Below are positions 44,973 to 56,103 of a stretch of DNA of 64,000 bases, piece by piece. This DNA is from Clarkia xantiana subsp. parviflora (lineage: Eukaryota; Streptophyta; Magnoliopsida; Myrtales; Onagraceae). The notes under the pieces are model-generated. The model worked only from the letters and a program-made list of their open reading frames with translations, did not search any database and was not told where the DNA came from. The DNA lies in NCBI GenBank assembly GCA_036873135.1, contig JAPTYO010000015.1, positions 6,328,966-6,392,965 of the forward strand, given 5' to 3'. How positions within the stretch are numbered: the stretch's first letter is position 1; each line of letters opens with the position of its first letter. A program made the translations under genes and the position numbers.

Positions 44973-45364
44973 TGTTAAGTCTGGTTCCACTTGGGTAGCT
45001 TCGGGCTTCTTTTTCACGAATGGGCTCGAGATGTGTGTATAAGGACGGGAACGTTGCGATCCTTGAAACACAATCCTCGAACTAATCTTTAAGTCCTCGA
45101 CCTCGAACTCGCGAACTTCGGATCCTGCACGAGGGGCAGTAACCAGCGTGGGAGAGGGGGAAACGCTGGTTGGGCCCTCTCCGACGCTCAAGTCAGAATT
45201 TCTAGAGAGAGAAAACCTTTTAGAGAGACGTCAGAGCATCCAAAGTCCAAAATGAGGGAATTGTCTAGAATGGGAGACCTAGGCCCCTATTTATAGGGAT
45301 CCTAAGGATCATGCCCAGTTTCAAACGGCTTGATGTCGGCATGAAGGTAGACGTATACCGTCAC
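44973..45364 (-). repeat. Element B 5' LTR, part adjoining the coding region
   Basis: The sequence is close to 35204-35595 of the other LTR and stops at CCGTCAC where element C begins. The remaining part is at 56104-56419. Confidence 0.92.
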
Positions 45365-46219
45365 TGATGGATATATGTCCAATTCGGGTTCATATTTATA
45401 TTCCGGCTTCATAAACACGTCAAAAATCACATTACGGTTTAGAAAACGCCTCCTAAGGGTCAAAACGGTCCGGAAGCGCGGTACACGCGTCCGGACCGGA
45501 CCTCCGGATTGCCAAAGCAACCCGAACGTCCGGGTTGCCTAAGCAACCCGAACGTCCGGGTTGCGGCAATCCGGACCTCGCTGAATTGCCCAAATTCAAC
45601 GAGGTCCGGATTGCTCTATGGGTATTACGCGTACCCCCGATTACCGTTATGCATAGAGAAGTCGAGTTCGCGCATTGCCAATATTGATGACGGTTACCGC
45701 TATCCTTTGAACCGTCATCAAACCGCTTCAAAACCGGGTCCGGTCCCAAGGTAGCCTATAAATAGGAGACCTTGGCCACCCATTTTGATACATTCTCTCA
45801 TTTTCACAACTTTGGCATTTTGAGCTCTGACTTCTCTCTAGAAATATTTTCTCTCTCTAGAATTATTTTTCTCCCTTTAGCCCAATCGTGAATTAAGCAT
45901 CGGAGAGGGCTCCACTAGCACCCCCCCCTCTCTGTGCTAGTATTGGCCCCTTGTGCAGGAACGGGCCTCGCAGCTAAGGTGTGGAAGAAAAATAGGAGTA
46001 AGATGTGCCCAGACGCTAAGACTTGTGCCCAGACAGTCGTTTCCTGAGACACAGACTTTTCCTAAGACACTGACTTTTCCTGAGACACAGCGTTAAATCG
46101 AACACTTGTCACCGGCATTAGGCGAATATCTCTTCCAGGCAAAGAGTGTCAGCCCAAAAACCCGAACAACCCAATCAGACAAACGCGTCCATCCGGCCCA
46201 TTTCAACCAGGACGCAACA
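45365..46219 (+). repeat. Element C 5' LTR
   Basis: The 855-bp LTR starts TGATGGATATATGTCC and ends GACGCAACA. It contains CCTATAAATAGG (near 45757), CTCTCTAGAAATATTTTCTC, and AAGCATCGGAGAGGG (near 45896). U3 has short inverted motifs around CCGGATTGC and GCAATCCGG (45500-45615). Confidence 0.92.
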
Positions 46220-46238
46220 TTAGGCGCCGTCTCCGTGA
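46220..46238 (+). promoter_or_regulatory. Element C primer-binding site
   Basis: TTAGGCGCCGTCTCCGTGA abuts the LTR and resembles the element A site TTGGCGCCGTCTGTGG. Confidence 0.7.
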
Positions 46239-46268
46239 TTCGAACAAAAGCCATCATACCGCAAAGAC

Positions 46269-48130
46269 ATGACGAGTGATAGCATCCCTCCCGAAGAGGT
46301 TAACGCGAGAAATGCAAGGAAAATGCCTGGACGTCCTAAGAAGTCTCTGGCAAGCAAAAGAGCAGGAGGTCAGAGGCCAACTGGAAGCCAGCCGAGACCT
46401 TCCCACATACCGAGTGCTACTTCCGTAGCTTCATCTATGCCAACCGAGGATGTGCCCTACGCACAGCACAACCACCAAGAACCAAATGACGACCATCGTT
46501 CACCCCTACCTGGTTTTGAGCCAGAGATGGATGATAATGATGAATTTCAGACAGAAACGCCGCAAGGCGAACAACAAGGAACGGGAGCAAACCCGATGCC
46601 TTCGGTTACTCCAGCAATGATGGCTACGCTGGAAGAATTACTCGCATTCCGCGAGTCACTGAAAAATCAAGGATATGCGGCCCAACCACCTCCAACCACC
46701 CAAGGAACACGCTGCGCCGACAAGAGAAATGTCGCAAGACACTACCCGCCAAGGCGGTCCATTCCAGGGCAGAGACCAACATGCAGAAAATGCTTTCCAA
46801 CATACAAGATATGAAGCCGCACGTTCATACACTCCTTCCCAAGGAGCCCATCATTGGAGGAATGCAGAAAGGCAACCCCCACACCACCGCTCACAGCAGC
46901 CAACGAAGGATGATCCCTTCCAGGCCACAAGCAGAGATCAATCTGACATCCACCATAACACTGGTTGGCGAATTCCTGCAACGGATTATGATGCGCCTGT
47001 AAAATGGTTTACTGCTGAGATGTTAGAAAAAATTGTTGAGAAAAGATGAAAGAAGCGAAGATGAAGGGTATGCACGCGCTTGAGGAAAAGGTGTCGCATC
47101 CGTTCGCACACCAGCTTGTAAACAGTTGCGTCCCAGACGCACTGTACCGGATTGGAGGTGATCTCTATCGCGGAAATGGAGATCCAGTGGAACACGTGCA
47201 GAAGCACGAGGCCTCTCTGCTAGGAAGAACGAAGAACCCACACCACTTTGCAATGACGTTTTCACAAACTCTTGCCGGAACGGCAGCACACTGGTTCTTC
47301 TCGCTGCCATGCGGAAGCATCACCTCATGGGCGAACCTGAAGGCGAAGTTCATTCAGCGATATATGGGGGAACACACATTGCTGAAAGGAACAAATGCTC
47401 TAGAAGACGTCCAACAGCAAAATGAAGAATCTCTCGCTGAGTATTACGTTCTCTTCAACCAGAATATCTCTGATATTCAGGGGAACCTGACGGAAGGAGA
47501 GATAGTACGAGCGTTTATCCGAAACCTCGGACGGAGAGGCTACGCCTTAGCAGAAAAGATGGCAAAGCGCCCAGCTGAAACTCTAGAAGAGTTAGCCGCG
47601 AGGGTTAAAGAGTTCGTGGACCTAGAAAGGTTCAGGAACCAGAACAAGGCAAAAGTCTCTGCTGCAAAGGCGAAAGAAAACCCAAAGCAGAATCAAGCAA
47701 AACCGCCCTCAAGCGGTCAGCAAGGAAGAAATTGGCAGCCTCAGCCGAAAAGGCCTTTTCAAGGAGATTTCCAGAAACAAAGAGACGTAAACCTCGCTGA
47801 ATGCATTCCATTGAATGCGCCGCTATCCGTGACTGAAGGAAATGAAGGATGCGAACATGTGGAAAGAGCCGAACAATTTCAGAAAAGGTCCGCTGGGGAA
47901 AGACAAAGACAAGTGGTGTGAAAACCACGAGGTCTTCGGCCACGAAACAGACAGTTGTGTCAGCCTACGTTTCCGCATTAACAACTTCATCCTCAAGGGC
48001 AAATTGAAGCAATTCGTCGATCAAGGCGACAGCCCCCCAAAGAAGACTCAAGCAGAGTCATCAAAGAAAGGAAGCAAAGGCAAAGAGAAAGTCAACGACA
48101 ACCCTTCGCCGGCCAAGCGAGGTGTTATCA
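46269..48130 (+). pseudogene. Element C Gag (region A), frameshifted
   Basis: The start at 46269 (MTSDSIPPEEV ... MPGRPKKSLAS) opens the N-terminal part. Frame changes occur near 46700 and near 47045. The capsid-like core is open from 47046 (HPFAHQLVNS, GNGDPVEHVQKHE, WFFSLPCGSITSW, TLLKGTNALEDV ... EGEIVRAFIRNL). A further frame change near 47850-47900 leads to the CCHC-type region written as WCENHEVFGHETDSC. It would build the particle coat. It is like Gag of element A in order but diverged in sequence. Confidence 0.83.
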
Positions 48131-48836
48131 ATGTCATCCACGGGGGACCTGCCGCCGGAGGTCAAGTGTCAAATGCTCGGGACGTTTATGCATCCCAAGC
48201 AGCAACATTGCCAAGATATGGAAAGCGCAAGCAACCAGAACAAGATGACGTGGTTATCCAATTTTCCAGGGAGGACTTAAAGCACATCGTTTACCCTCAC
48301 GACGATGCTTTAGTAATAACCATGGACATCGACGGATATGATGTGAAGAGAATCCTCGTTGATGGTGGAAGCTCCGCTGAATTTTACATGTCAAAGTCCT
48401 AGAGCAACTGGGAAAATCAGTTAAAGACTTGACTCTGGGAACTTTCTCGTTAGTCAGCTTTTCCGGGACAGCCACATACCCTCTGGGAACGATTACGCTT
48501 CCTGTCATCCTAGGCCAAGGGTGGAAAACATTGCACGTCAACGTGACTTTTGTCGTTGTGGAATCTCTTGGGGCCTATAATGAAATTTTAGGGCGAACAA
48601 CGATCAACCCTTACGTGATCGTGCCTTCTACTGTCCATCAGAAGATGAAATTTCCTACTGACCACGGGATCGGGGAAGTACTAGGCGACCAGATATCTGC
48701 AAGACGATGTTACATCAACGCTCTAAGAGCAAGGCAGCATCTCCATGTGGCGATGATGAATTCTTTCAAGAAACAAAAAATTGTTGATTGTGGAAAGCGT
48801 GAGCAAGCTGTTATAGTTTGGATTCCACAAGAGTAA
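48131..48836 (+). pseudogene. Element C protease region
   Basis: NVIHGGPAAGG is followed by HDDALVITMDIDGYDVKR and the catalytic LVDGGSSAEF. A frameshift at about 48385 leads to an early stop (48400-48402). The rest (SFSGTATYPLGTITLPV, ILGRTTINP, TVHQKMKFPTDHGIGEV) is open in 48429-48836. It ends with TAA where RT should begin in a complete element. Confidence 0.8.
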
Positions 48837-49436
48837 GTTCAGTATTCATCATGGAACCAGATATGGGCCGTCAAGCAGGGTGAAGGCGAGCCAGTCATGA
48901 ACTACTTCAACAGATTCGCTGCCAACGCCTCTTTGGCAAAAGCAACAAGAGAGGAAATGATAAGCGTGTTCTTTGCAAACATGAACGCCAGATCCTTCCT
49001 TATCTTCGGAAGAACGCATGGATGGCGAACAACCAGGACCATGGCGGATCTAAAAGACAAACTCGAGACGGCAGACTTGTGTGAACAAGAGCTGAGGTGG
49101 GGTACACCCCTCAGTTGGGACAAAGAAGTTCAAGCTGAAACGAACAAACAGGAAGGCGCGAGCATCAATATGGACAACATCTTCACACCGCTAAACACGG
49201 CTGTTGAAGACATTTACGTCAACCTACTCGAAAACAAGCTCCTGGGTCCACTTGTGCCAAAGACTGCTTTCTTGGGCAACAACGTTAAAGAATGGTGCAA
49301 ATACCACAAAACCTGGGGACACAACACAAACAAGTGTCTACCACTGAGATGGGAGATAGAAGAATGCATCGCGCTGGGCGCGTTAAGACGATTTTTTGCA
49401 ACTGACTCTGCGACGTCATCGTCAAACCAACCATGA
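48837..49436 (+). pseudogene. Second Gag-like ORF of element C (region B)
   Basis: Directly after the protease stop and in the same frame, the sequence reads WAVKQGEGEPVMNYFNRF, which is the start of the C-terminal half of a retrotransposon Gag capsid domain. It goes on to RTMADLKDKLETADLCEQ and a CCHC-like stretch WCKYHKTWGHNTNKC, and stops at 49434-49436. ATG at 48897 gives a 179-residue product. It is clearly different in sequence from region A, so it is not a simple duplication. It stands where RT should be. Confidence 0.7.
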
Positions 49437-49904
49437 AAGAGACGGGAGAAATAACTACCTTTCCGTTTACTTTGCGCATTTCTATTCTAAGTGTTTTTAG
49501 AATCATCGCATCTAGTTTCTTTACATGTTTTAAGAAGGAATGATCGGTTGACGCCTTCTCGAAAAACAATGTAAATACGCGCAAGTATCTAATGAAGTCA
49601 ATCTACCTTCGTAGGTACATATCTATGTCTTGCATGCTATTTTGGATTGAACGCAAAGTAACAAAACTACGCACTTATTATCTACATCAACAATTCAAGA
49701 TATTATGCTATGTGCAAGCAAAAAATCTACTTCACATTATGACAACGCTCATCATCAACAACAACTTACTCATATTGACGACTATATCAGAAGCGTCATC
49801 AAGGAATCAACAACTTGGAATTAAACCCAAGATATATTCAAAGTCAGCATGCCAGAAGTGCAAATATGCTACAACAACATATTTGCAAGGACATAATTGC
49901 AAAC
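49437..49904. other. Non-coding spacer in element C
   Basis: No recognisable gene. Short ORFs occur on plus but have no motif. Confidence 0.4.
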
Positions 49905-50200
49905 TTTTACTTTAAAGCGTCATACCAACGACGTCCTGCTTCAAACGTCATATTAACGACGTTCTACTTCAAAACGGCATACCAACGACGTCCTGCTTCA
50001 AACGTCATATTAACGACGTTCTACTTCAAAACGTCATACCAACGACGTCCTGCTTCAAACGTCATATTAACGACGTTCTACTTCAAAGCGTCATACCAAC
50101 GGCGTCCTGCTTTCAAAGTCATATTAACGACGTTCTACTTCAAAGCTTCATAACAACGACGTCCTGCTTCAAACGTCATATTAACGACGTTCTATCTACA
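49905..50200. repeat. 57-bp minisatellite in element C
   Basis: About five copies of a 57-bp unit made of two related halves: CTTCAAAACGTCATACCAAC with GACGTCCTG, then CTTCAAACGTCATATTAACG with ACGTTCTA. Because 57 is a multiple of three, an ORF with 19-residue repeats (FKTSYQRRPASNVILTTFY) runs through it. Confidence 0.9.
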
Positions 50201-51140
50201 ATGTCCTATTGACGACATACAAATAACATGCTGTGACATCTCTTGTTAGAGATAGATCTTCATGTTCATCGTCATTCCCTGGATTCAGAACAGGACGGGC
50301 AAATACAATACGCGACTGATCACCCCCTAAGTGGCGAAAGTTCTCTTGTTAGACAACGACCCCACGCTACAACAAGTGTGTATCTCCTATTAAGGGATTA
50401 TACTCATCAAAGACTATACCTTAATCGGATAGCTTCAATCAACTACTACGAATTTCTGCTTAAGGGTTCACACTTTACGGCAAACGTCCTCTTGTTAGAT
50501 GACAATCCCGTACTACAGATTTTCAAAGCGTGTTGCATGGTTCCTGGACGCGGAAATCATGCATCACAATACATATTTTCAAAACGTGTTACGTGGTCCC
50601 TGGACGCAGGAATCATGTATCACAGAAAAAATTTCAAAAACCAAAATGTTTTTACGTATGCTTCCCCAACGCGGGTTGATACACGCTGGCAGGTGCGCAC
50701 CCTGTTAACAAAACTCATCAAATTTACAAGTCGAGTCTTGTACAACGTAGCCTTAGAGTGGAACTAAGAGACGGTATAAACTAGTATCTTGTTTAGCCAA
50801 GATAACACCTTTCAAATATAAAAGGCCAGCGTCAAGTGCCTTTGTGCCAAGTACCCGCGCCAAATACACTACTTGTTTGGAAAAGTCGCTATACGCGAAA
50901 TACTTAACAAGTTACAACATATATAGCGGCAAGCTATTCAGGAAAGAAGGGCAACATGCGTAATGCATCATGCAAGCAATCTTGAGAACATCTCAAGTCA
51001 CCAACCAAGAAGTGGCTAACGGTCACAGCTACGGAGACTACGTCTATGTTACAAGTCATCCACATTCAACAAAAACAGTAAGTGATAACGGTATGAAATA
51101 TTACTAATGAGTTATCATGCAAACTGCTATGCATAAATCA
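50201..51140. other. Conserved spacer between Gag region and antisense gene, element C
   Basis: It holds a two-copy repeat of about 57 bp at 50520-50640 (GTTGCATGGTTCCTGGACGC type). AGTGGAACTAAGAGACGGTA at 50758 and GGTATGAAATATTACTAATG at 51092 match, in element orientation, conserved segments of element B near 40070 and 39825. Confidence 0.5.
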
Positions 51141-52670
51141 GGTTCAAACGACATAGTTCAAAGCAAACAAGTCACAAGCAATAACCAAGGAACAACTCCA
51201 ACAAAGTTCCAAACATAAAAGCCAGGGGGCAAACAGACTCAGAAACGAGTTCAACATATCCAAAAGCAATAAACATGGCACAAACCAAAGAACCCCATCA
51301 TCTCTGACGGGACTGGGTGGAACAGGCAGAAGTTGCACATTAATGTCATCACCGTCTTCTCCAAACAAAAAGGCAAACTGAGCTGCTGCAGCATCCAAAC
51401 GACGGAGCTTGGCAACGTTCCCAACCGCAAACTCTGCATACGGCCCTAACCTGTTAAAGGGAAAGCCGGGAGCAAGAATGCTCACCCTACGAACAAAGTC
51501 TTCAGCAAACTCGCTAAGTATAGGAGCGGCCTTCGCCGTAGCAGCAGCAGTAACCGCGCTGTCAAACTCAAGAGTAGTAGGGAACTTTCCAAGTCACTCC
51601 TCAATGCCGGCCTTCATTTCCTCTTCGCTCACCTTCCGACAGGAAACCTTGTGGTCGCCCGCATTGTCAGAAATCGCCTTCTCGATAGCAACATTCCCAA
51701 CTTCAAGCTGAACAAGGCGGGCATGATCAGAATCGTAACGGGCATCAAAATCCGTCATCTTCAAATAAGACGGCTCACTTCATCCTTAGCTTCCTTAAGC
51801 TCGCCAGACACAACGACAGCTTTATCGGTGATAGCACGCTTCTCCTGGACAAGTTCCAATATGAAGGAGGCCATGTGCACCATGTCAGAAACAACATGAA
51901 AAAAACAAGACAATAAGCATACATGTTCGGAAACAACGAGCATAGCAAAGCAAAGAAAGACACTTACTGGTGTGAATCCAGACAGTGATCTCTCAACAAA
52001 GGTTCGCGCCTCTTCGTCGATCGATGGCCGAACAAGTCGATCACCAGGAGGAACAGATCGATGAAGAACACGCACACCAACTTCTGGCATGCTAAGCCGG
52101 GAACTCTTGGGGAAGTGAGATCACCTGTCGTATACGGCATCCACTTATCATCCATAATATCGCCTTCCAAAGGACGAAGTAGATCCGCACGTCCAAGTGG
52201 CGGGAGCACTACATGCAAACCAACTAGAGTTATGCAAAAACCAAAAACAAAGCGCACAAAAGCACACAGACAAGTGTTCAGCTCATACCAGAAGGAAGAG
52301 TACGTTCCACCTCGGGCCGCTCCTGCGAGCGGAGGGCAGACAGCGCATCCTTGCAACCGTCAACTTCCTTCCATTTATGGCAGGAAGGAGTAGGAACGGT
52401 CACAGCATTCTTCGGGCGCTTCGAACTGCTCAAAGGACGCGTCCCAACGGCGGACCGTTTGGCAGAATTAGGAGCAGCAACGACGCGGTTAGTAACAAGC
52501 GTCTTGCGACCTGCAAATAGCAAACAAAGCTACAATAAAAATACAACTAAACTAAGACAGTATACAAGGAAGACTGTTTATTCAAACCGCTTACCTTTTC
52601 CATGCCCGGAAGCTGCCGATGCTCCGGGAGCAAGAGATGGAACAATCCTTCCGTTAGAAGCAATCCTGCG
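51141..52670 (-). pseudogene. Antisense accessory gene of element C
   Basis: On minus, exons are about 52670-52595, 52510-52289, 52208-51968 and from about 51890 down to about 51290. Introns have GTAAG, GTATGAG and GTAAGT donors. Exon 3 has LLRPLEGDIMDDKW and MPEVGVRVLHRSV, exon 4 has SDMVHMASFILELVQ and AEDFVRRVSILAPGFPFNRL. These align with the element B gene exon by exon. Frameshifts disrupt exon 3 (before MPEVGV) and exon 4. A longer N-terminal region may extend to the ORF at 53157-52756. Product unknown; central part helical. Confidence 0.68.
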
Positions 52671-52755
52671 AGCGCGCGCGCTGACGAAGCGTCTCAAAAC
52701 GAGCTTTTTCCGTCAACCAACCTACATTGCAACACGGTAAAAGTTATAAAAATGC

Positions 52756-53157
52756 TTAACATACCGAAGCCGCAGAAGGGAGCACATGAATCCTAGCGTC
52801 GACCAACTCCTGATTAGATGCGCGCAGCGAACAAGTAAAACCACGCGATCGCTGACAATGATATATTTGCTTTATCACCTCCCTATCCAGCAAGGAGAGC
52901 TCCCGAAAAGCAGGCGCGGGATCAGGTTTCCGAATACACTCGACGTCCCAAGTCGTGCCCGCATCATGCGTAAAAAAGTAACGGTGCCTCAAATGTTCGT
53001 TGGAAGAAAACCGCGGCCAACAAGCAGAAGCCAACAACAAGTCAGCAGGATCTTTCGCACATGCATAAAGACATGTCCGCTGCATCCTCCATGCCAACAA
53101 GAAGTGTGCCTTCCGCACAGCAGGACCTTGAAGTCCAGAATGCAGGGCGCGTAACAC
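52756..53157 (-). other. 133-residue ORF upstream of the antisense gene, element C
   Basis: Open on minus with a Cys-rich start (HSGLQGPAVRK, CLYACAKD) and RELSLLDREVIKQIYH. It lies directly upstream of the recognisable antisense exons and could be an earlier exon. No clear match in element B was found, so this is uncertain. Confidence 0.35.
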
Positions 53158-53184
53158 CCCCGCCAGGGTTCAAGCCTAGGACGC

Positions 53185-53395
53185 CAAGCGCCGAGTGCCA
53201 AGTACCAGTGCCGAGTGCCAGCGCCAAGTGCCAGCGGCGAGTGCCAGTACCGAGTGCCAGCGCCAGGTGCCCGTGCCGAGTGTCCGTGCCGAGTGCCGAG
53301 TGCCCGTGCCGAGTGCCCGTGCCGAGTGCCCGTGTCAAGTGCCAATGCCGAGTGTCCTTGTGCCGAGTGCCCGTGTCAAAGTGCTAGCGCCTCAA
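53185..53395. repeat. 13-bp minisatellite (GTGCCGAGTGCCC)
   Basis: About fifteen variants of a 13-bp unit, GC-rich, open in all plus frames because of its composition. The ORFs through it are by-products. Confidence 0.88.
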
Positions 53396-53706
53396 CCCTA
53401 CAGCCTAGAAATACAACCGACAGTCACGACAACGTGCATACACGCAACAGTCTCTCATACAGACATCTAAGCACTGTACACTCCATATGGAACAACTATG
53501 TACGTACAAGACTCGTTAGTCTTCGCGCAACAAGCAACAAACATCCACGATGGGGGGCAACCCCCTATACTCATCAACCATTATGGTGACATCCGCTCTA
53601 CATTTACATCAAGCCCATAGGGATAACATGCGTGGCAACCAACAAGGAAAAATTCTAAGTGTTGGAACAAGCGCGTACAGACAAGCACGCGCATACATAA
53701 CAAGCG

Positions 53707-53885
53707 TGCACATACATGACGGGATGTCGACTATCAAGGAATATTTCCTAAGTGTTCCTTCATGTCAGCAGTCGACACATGACGGGATGTCGACCATCAA
53801 GGAATATTTTCTAAGTGTTCCTCCATGCCAGCAGTCGACACTTGACGAGATGTTGACCATCAAGGATATTTTCTAAGTGTTCCAC
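53707..53885. repeat. Minisatellite upstream of the antisense gene, element C
   Basis: Three copies of about 62 bp with GACGGGATGTCGAC(T/C)ATCAA and GGAATATTTCCTAAGTGTTC. In reverse complement the core GAACACTTAGGAAATATTCC is clearly the same as GAAACACTTAGAAAATATTC in the element B array. Confidence 0.85.
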
Positions 53886-55336
53886 CATGTTAGCAATCAA
53901 CAACCGTCAACGCGCATAGCAAAGTTAATGCGTGCAACAAAAGTGGCCAACGTCCCAAGAAACCATCATGCAAGCGGTGCGACTAACGTGACGAGACGCG
54001 AAGAGCAAACACGACAACACTTAGGAAAGATATTTTTCTAAGGCATCAAGACAAAAAACGACTACCCCCAAAGACGTTTAGCAACTTCCGGCAACCAACA
54101 AACCCGTTAAGGGAAAAAAAACACGTACCGATCAAAAGACCGTTACGCGAAGGCATGGGGGTAATATATCAAATGGTGAAATTTTACCACGACTATGCAC
54201 GGAGGTAAAAAAATTGTCTAAGGCATGAGCTAACGACAATAGCAACAACAACCAACCAGCAATTATTCAACATACGAACACCAATGAGCAGCTCTATGCA
54301 ACAACAACGACAAATAGTTCAAATGAACAACAACATGGCAACATCCAAAAATCAAGACGAAGCTGTTCTGTAAAATCGAGTTTCAAACTACCTCAAAATG
54401 TGACAAAAAGTATCACAATGGGATCCACTCGTCGAGACGATTTCAGAAAGGTAAAAATCGCGGCGAACGGAGCACGGGAAGGCGGCGCGTGGCTTACACG
54501 CGCCGGCGAAGCGGCGCACACGCGGCGGCGCGTGAGGGCGCGTCCGGCGTCAGCTGGCGGCTCTGAAGACGGCACTGGAATCGCCGCGGTGTTCTGAGTC
54601 GATTGGTGGTATCAATTTCTGAAAACAGGCCAAGAATCAAACACGTAACTTTCGGGATGCACCTAAAGTTTACGGTAGTGAAGAAACTATGAACAAGCAA
54701 ATGGTTTCTAAAAATGGTGGAGCAATTACCTGCAAAGAAGGGTGAAGAATGGATTCCCAAAAAGCTGGAAGAATGATTGGGGATTAGTGTAATCACATAT
54801 CCCAAAAGATTCCTTAATGATAAGGATCAAAGGAGTAATTCACCTACACCCACACCTAAGTGCTTACGGTATACTCCACCCTCTTCTAAGTATTTACTAA
54901 TCTCTACGCGTATGATTATTTTAGTACTACGCGTATCAAATTCATCATTTTACATGCATGTTTGCATATCGCATGATTCATGATTTATTAATCGCTAAGT
55001 CATTTTAGGGTATACGGATTATATTTCTAGCATCACGTAATTACGTTCTTGCCATGACCGTTACTTGTACATGCATGTTGATAAATAGCATGTCCGCATG
55101 ACATATTACTAATCGCATATATCCCTAGCGGTAATCATGTTTGCACGTTATATATGCGCATTCTCTATTGCACTAACCGTGATGACAGGAAATAAAGTCA
55201 CTCGGTCAAAAAATCAAAGGATGGACGAAATCAAGACTTCTACGTCCAACCGACGATCAAAACCGGAAGGTTAGCGTCAAGCTCAAATTGGACATGTACC
55301 CTAACTTAAAATAGAGTCAAGAAAGGTTTTGAACCG
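53886..55336. other. Non-coding 3' region of element C with GC-rich island
   Basis: No supported gene. A GC-rich island of GGCGGCGCGTG-type motifs lies at 54480-54570, about 0.88 kb before the 3' LTR. The sequence from 54800 to 55330 is AT-rich and leads to the polypurine tract. Confidence 0.45.
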
Positions 55337-55356
55337 TTACTTGACTCGGGGGCAAG
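55337..55356 (+). promoter_or_regulatory. Element C polypurine tract
   Basis: TTACTTGACTCGGGGGCAAG abuts the 3' LTR, matching element B. Confidence 0.75.
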
Positions 55357-56098
55357 TGATGGATATATATCCAATTCGGGTTCATATTATATTTCGGGCC
55401 TCGTAAACACGTCAAAAATCACATTACGGTTTAGAAAACGCCTCCTAAGGGTCAAAACGGTCCGGAAGCGCGGCACACGCGTCCGGACCGGACGTAACAA
55501 CGTCCGGATTGCTCTATGGGTATTACGCGTACCCCCGATTACCGTTACGCATAGAGAAGTCAAGTTCGCGCATTGCCAATATTGATGACGGTTACCGCTA
55601 TCCTTTGAACCGTCATCAAACCGCTTCAAAACCGGGTCCGGTCTTGGCCACCCATTTTGATACATTCTCTCATTTTCACAACTTTGGCATTTTGAGCTCT
55701 GACTTCTCTCTAGAAATATTTTCTCTCTCTAGCATTATTTTCTCCCTTTAGCCCAATCGTGACTTAAGCATCGGAGAGAGCTCCACTAGCACCACCCCCC
55801 CCCCCCCTCTCCGTGCTAGTATTGGCCCCTTGTGCAGGAACGGGCCCCGCAGCTAAGGTGTGGAAGAGAAATAGGAGTAAGATGTGCCCAGACGCTAAGA
55901 CTTGTGCCCAGACAGCCGTTGCCTGAGACACAGACTTTTCCTGAGACACAGACTTTTCCTGAGACACAGCGTTAAATCGAACACTCGTCACCGGCATTAG
56001 GCGAATATCTCTTCCAAGCAAAGAGTGTCAGCCCAAAAACCCGAACAACCCAATCAGACAAACGCGTCCATCCGACCCATTTCAACCAGGACGCAACA
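55357..56098 (+). repeat. Element C 3' LTR, TATA box deleted
   Basis: The 742-bp LTR lacks two stretches found in the 5' LTR: about 86 bp of inverted motifs in U3 (after GTCCGGACCGGAC) and about 27 bp that include CCTATAAATAGG. A longer poly-C run (55794-55807) is also present. Confidence 0.92.
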
Positions 56099-56103
56099 GT
56101 CAC

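Larger units (their letters stand above)
45365..56098 (+). mobile_element. Tat-related non-autonomous Ty3 retrotransposon (element C, nested in B)
   Basis: Ends TGATGG...GCAACA and target duplication GTCAC (45360-45364 and 56099-56103) show insertion into the 5' LTR of element B. Order on plus: 855-bp LTR, primer site, Gag, protease, a second Gag-like ORF, minisatellite, conserved spacer, antisense gene, minisatellites, GC island, polypurine tract, 742-bp LTR. No RT, RNase H or integrase is present anywhere in its 10.7 kb, so it would depend on another element for copying. Confidence 0.92.

Noticed and set aside
46742..47353. Overlapping minus ORFs opposite element C Gag.
   Set aside because: Short, mutually overlapping and without conserved counterparts in elements A or B.
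53185..53395. Several ORFs of about 100 residues through the GTGCCGAGTGCCC array on both strands.
   Set aside because: They follow from the GC-rich 13-bp repeat lacking stop codons, not from selection on a protein.
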